Origin: Gimesia sp.
GTDB taxonomy: Bacteria > Planctomycetota > Planctomycetia > Planctomycetales > Planctomycetaceae
Assembly: GCF_040219335.1 (NCBI RefSeq)
Contig: NZ_JAVJSQ010000019.1
Span: 372,001 to 436,000 of the forward strand
Reading direction: 5' to 3'
Length of the DNA stretch: 64,000 bases
Shown here: positions 63,109 through 64,000 of the stretch, piece after piece
Layout of the letters: the number at the start of each line of letters is the position of its first letter
Position numbering within the stretch: position 1 is the stretch's first letter
Notes under the pieces: generated by a model
Databases searched by the model: none
What the model was told of the DNA's origin: nothing
What the model saw: the letters and a program-made list of their open reading frames with translations, nothing else
Made by a program: the position numbers and the translations under genes

Positions 63109-63289
63109 GGCGTTCCCGGTCTCGACTCCGGAACCGGGCAGATCGGAATTAGCTACAGAAGCACTGATCTTGAAATATTTTATGAAAGTTCATGAAATAC
63201 TGATGCCCCCTTAGTAAGTTAGAGGCGATAGTAAGTCCGTTTTGCTCAACTATTTCTCCAGATTCACGATTTTCTTACTGAAAGATGAC

Positions 63290-63487
63290 ATGTTGCTACT
63301 GTCGGGTCTGCGTCAACAGATGAAAAAACACAAAGATGATCTGCTGGTGATTGTCGGCGGTGCCGGATTGTTTATTTTCGGATTCCTGGACGAGGGCCTG
63401 GCCTGGTTTTTCAAGTCGTCGGGTGTGCTCATGTTTCTCTGGGGCTGTGCGACCCTGTATGTGAATCTCAAATCGAGCGAACAGTAA
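63290..63487 (+). CDS. Small membrane protein
   Basis: A 65-residue protein starting at ATG 63290 (GAAAG about 6 bases upstream); an in-frame TTG at 63242 would add 16 residues but has no well-placed binding site. A basic start (RQQMKKHKDD) is followed by two hydrophobic stretches (LLVIVGGAGLFIFGFL and SSGVLMFLWGCATLYV). Function unknown. It is divergent from the long operon and 51 bases before the propeller gene. Confidence 0.55.
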   Translation: MLLLSGLRQQMKKHKDDLLVIVGGAGLFIFGFLDEGLAWFFKSSGVLMFLWGCATLYVNLKSSEQ

Positions 63488-63538
63488 TAACAACGTCTCC
63501 GTCCAGGGACTGGTCGGGCGTTTTTGAGTGTGTTAACC

Positions 63539-64000
63539 ATGAAAATCATTTCTATGACTCGATCTATATTTTACTTGCCATTCCTGATCTGTGTGACGGC
63601 CTGTCTCCATAGCGTCCCGGTTCTGGAGGCAGGCGACTGGCCGATGTGGCGCTATGACGCCGGTCATACGGCCTCCTCGCCTGCTGCCCTGCCCGACCAG
63701 TTGACGCCTGTCTGGACCCGGAAGTTCAGCCCACGGAAACAGGTCTGGGATGACCCGTTAAACAATGACCTGATGACGTACGACAAAGTCTTTGAACCGG
63801 TGGTGTCTGGCCAGCGAATGTTTGTCGGGTTTAATGACGCCGATAAACTCGTCGCTCTGGATACTCGGACCGGGGAGACGCTCTGGACGTTCTTCACCGA
63901 TGGTCCCGTTCGTTTTTCGCCGGTTGCGACGGAAGACAGGGTCTACCTGGTCAGTGATGACGGACACCTCTATTGCCTCAACAGCAGCGACGGAACTTTG
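63539..64000 (+). CDS. Secreted PQQ-type beta-propeller protein, N-terminal part only
   Basis: The ATG at 63539 opens a frame of 154 codons that continues beyond the right edge. The signal peptide has a hydrophobic core IFYLPFLICVTAC, and the mature part begins DWPMWRYDAGHTASSPAALPDQLTPVWTRKF. The pattern 'DWP.WR.DAGHTA.SP' followed by KLVALDTRTGETLWTFFTDGPVRFSPVATEDRVYLVSDDGHLYCLNSSDGTL is the start of a PQQ-binding-like propeller as found in many planctomycete exported proteins. Cofactor use cannot be judged from the part seen. A Met at 63554 is an alternative start. Confidence 0.87.
   Translation, partial: MKIISMTRSIFYLPFLICVTACLHSVPVLEAGDWPMWRYDAGHTASSPAALPDQLTPVWTRKFSPRKQVWDDPLNNDLMTYDKVFEPVVSGQRMFVGFNDADKLVALDTRTGETLWTFFTDGPVRFSPVATEDRVYLVSDDGHLYCLNSSDGTL

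Overview
The window looks like the chromosome of a planctomycete, most likely a Gimesia/Planctomyces-type organism (inferred from content; no marker gene is present to prove the genus). Pointers are a DUF1549/DUF1553 protein, a secreted many-EF-hand protein, a sulfatase, a Tat-exported TIM-barrel protein, several lipoproteins with low-complexity linkers, PQQ-type propeller and CBM9-like proteins, and MoxR/DUF58/VWA clusters. Coding density is high and base composition is moderate. I see no tRNA, rRNA, CRISPR array, insertion sequence or prophage.

Layout. 1-7.1 kb: the start of a secreted protein (cut by the window edge), a cytochrome c'-like lipoprotein, a small Cys-rich secreted protein, a sodium:solute symporter, an isolated murD, and the EF-P lysylation enzyme epmB. 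7.3-14.4 kb: efp (divergent from epmB), a small membrane protein, miaB, a TIGR01777 epimerase, a one-HKD phospholipase D-like protein, a sulfatase, an LRR lipoprotein and a GGQ release-factor-like protein. 14.5-18.4 kb: a DUF58 + TgpA-type transglutaminase pair. 18.4-25.3 kb (minus strand): a peptide importer of YejABEF type with a fused double ATPase and a CAP-domain gene inserted in it. 25.4-36.3 kb: a propeller glycosidase-like protein, comEC, a TPR protein, a DUF2582 winged-helix protein, a UvrA paralogue without the insertion domain, a CBM9-like protein and leuB.

36.4-63.0 kb, the most striking part: 17 consecutive minus-strand genes whose junctions are overlaps or gaps of no more than 52 bases, several with ATGA stop/start overlaps. 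In transcription order: DUF1549/DUF1553, EF-hand protein, coiled-coil membrane protein, Fe/anion-type binding protein, double permease, ABC ATPase fused to an NHL-propeller lipoprotein, 1011-residue VWA/amidotransferase-like membrane protein, MoxR ATPase, DUF58, BatA-like VWA protein, then two tandem copies of a three-gene module (membrane protein, ABC ATPase, ABC-2 permease), and finally a Tat-exported TIM-barrel protein. It is followed by a bidirectional terminator shared with leuB. It looks like one envelope machine: an importer, a MoxR/VWA chaperone module and two Gld-like ABC modules. The joint function is unknown and is inferred only from gene order.

63.2-64 kb: a small membrane protein and the start of a secreted PQQ-type propeller protein, transcribed away from the operon.
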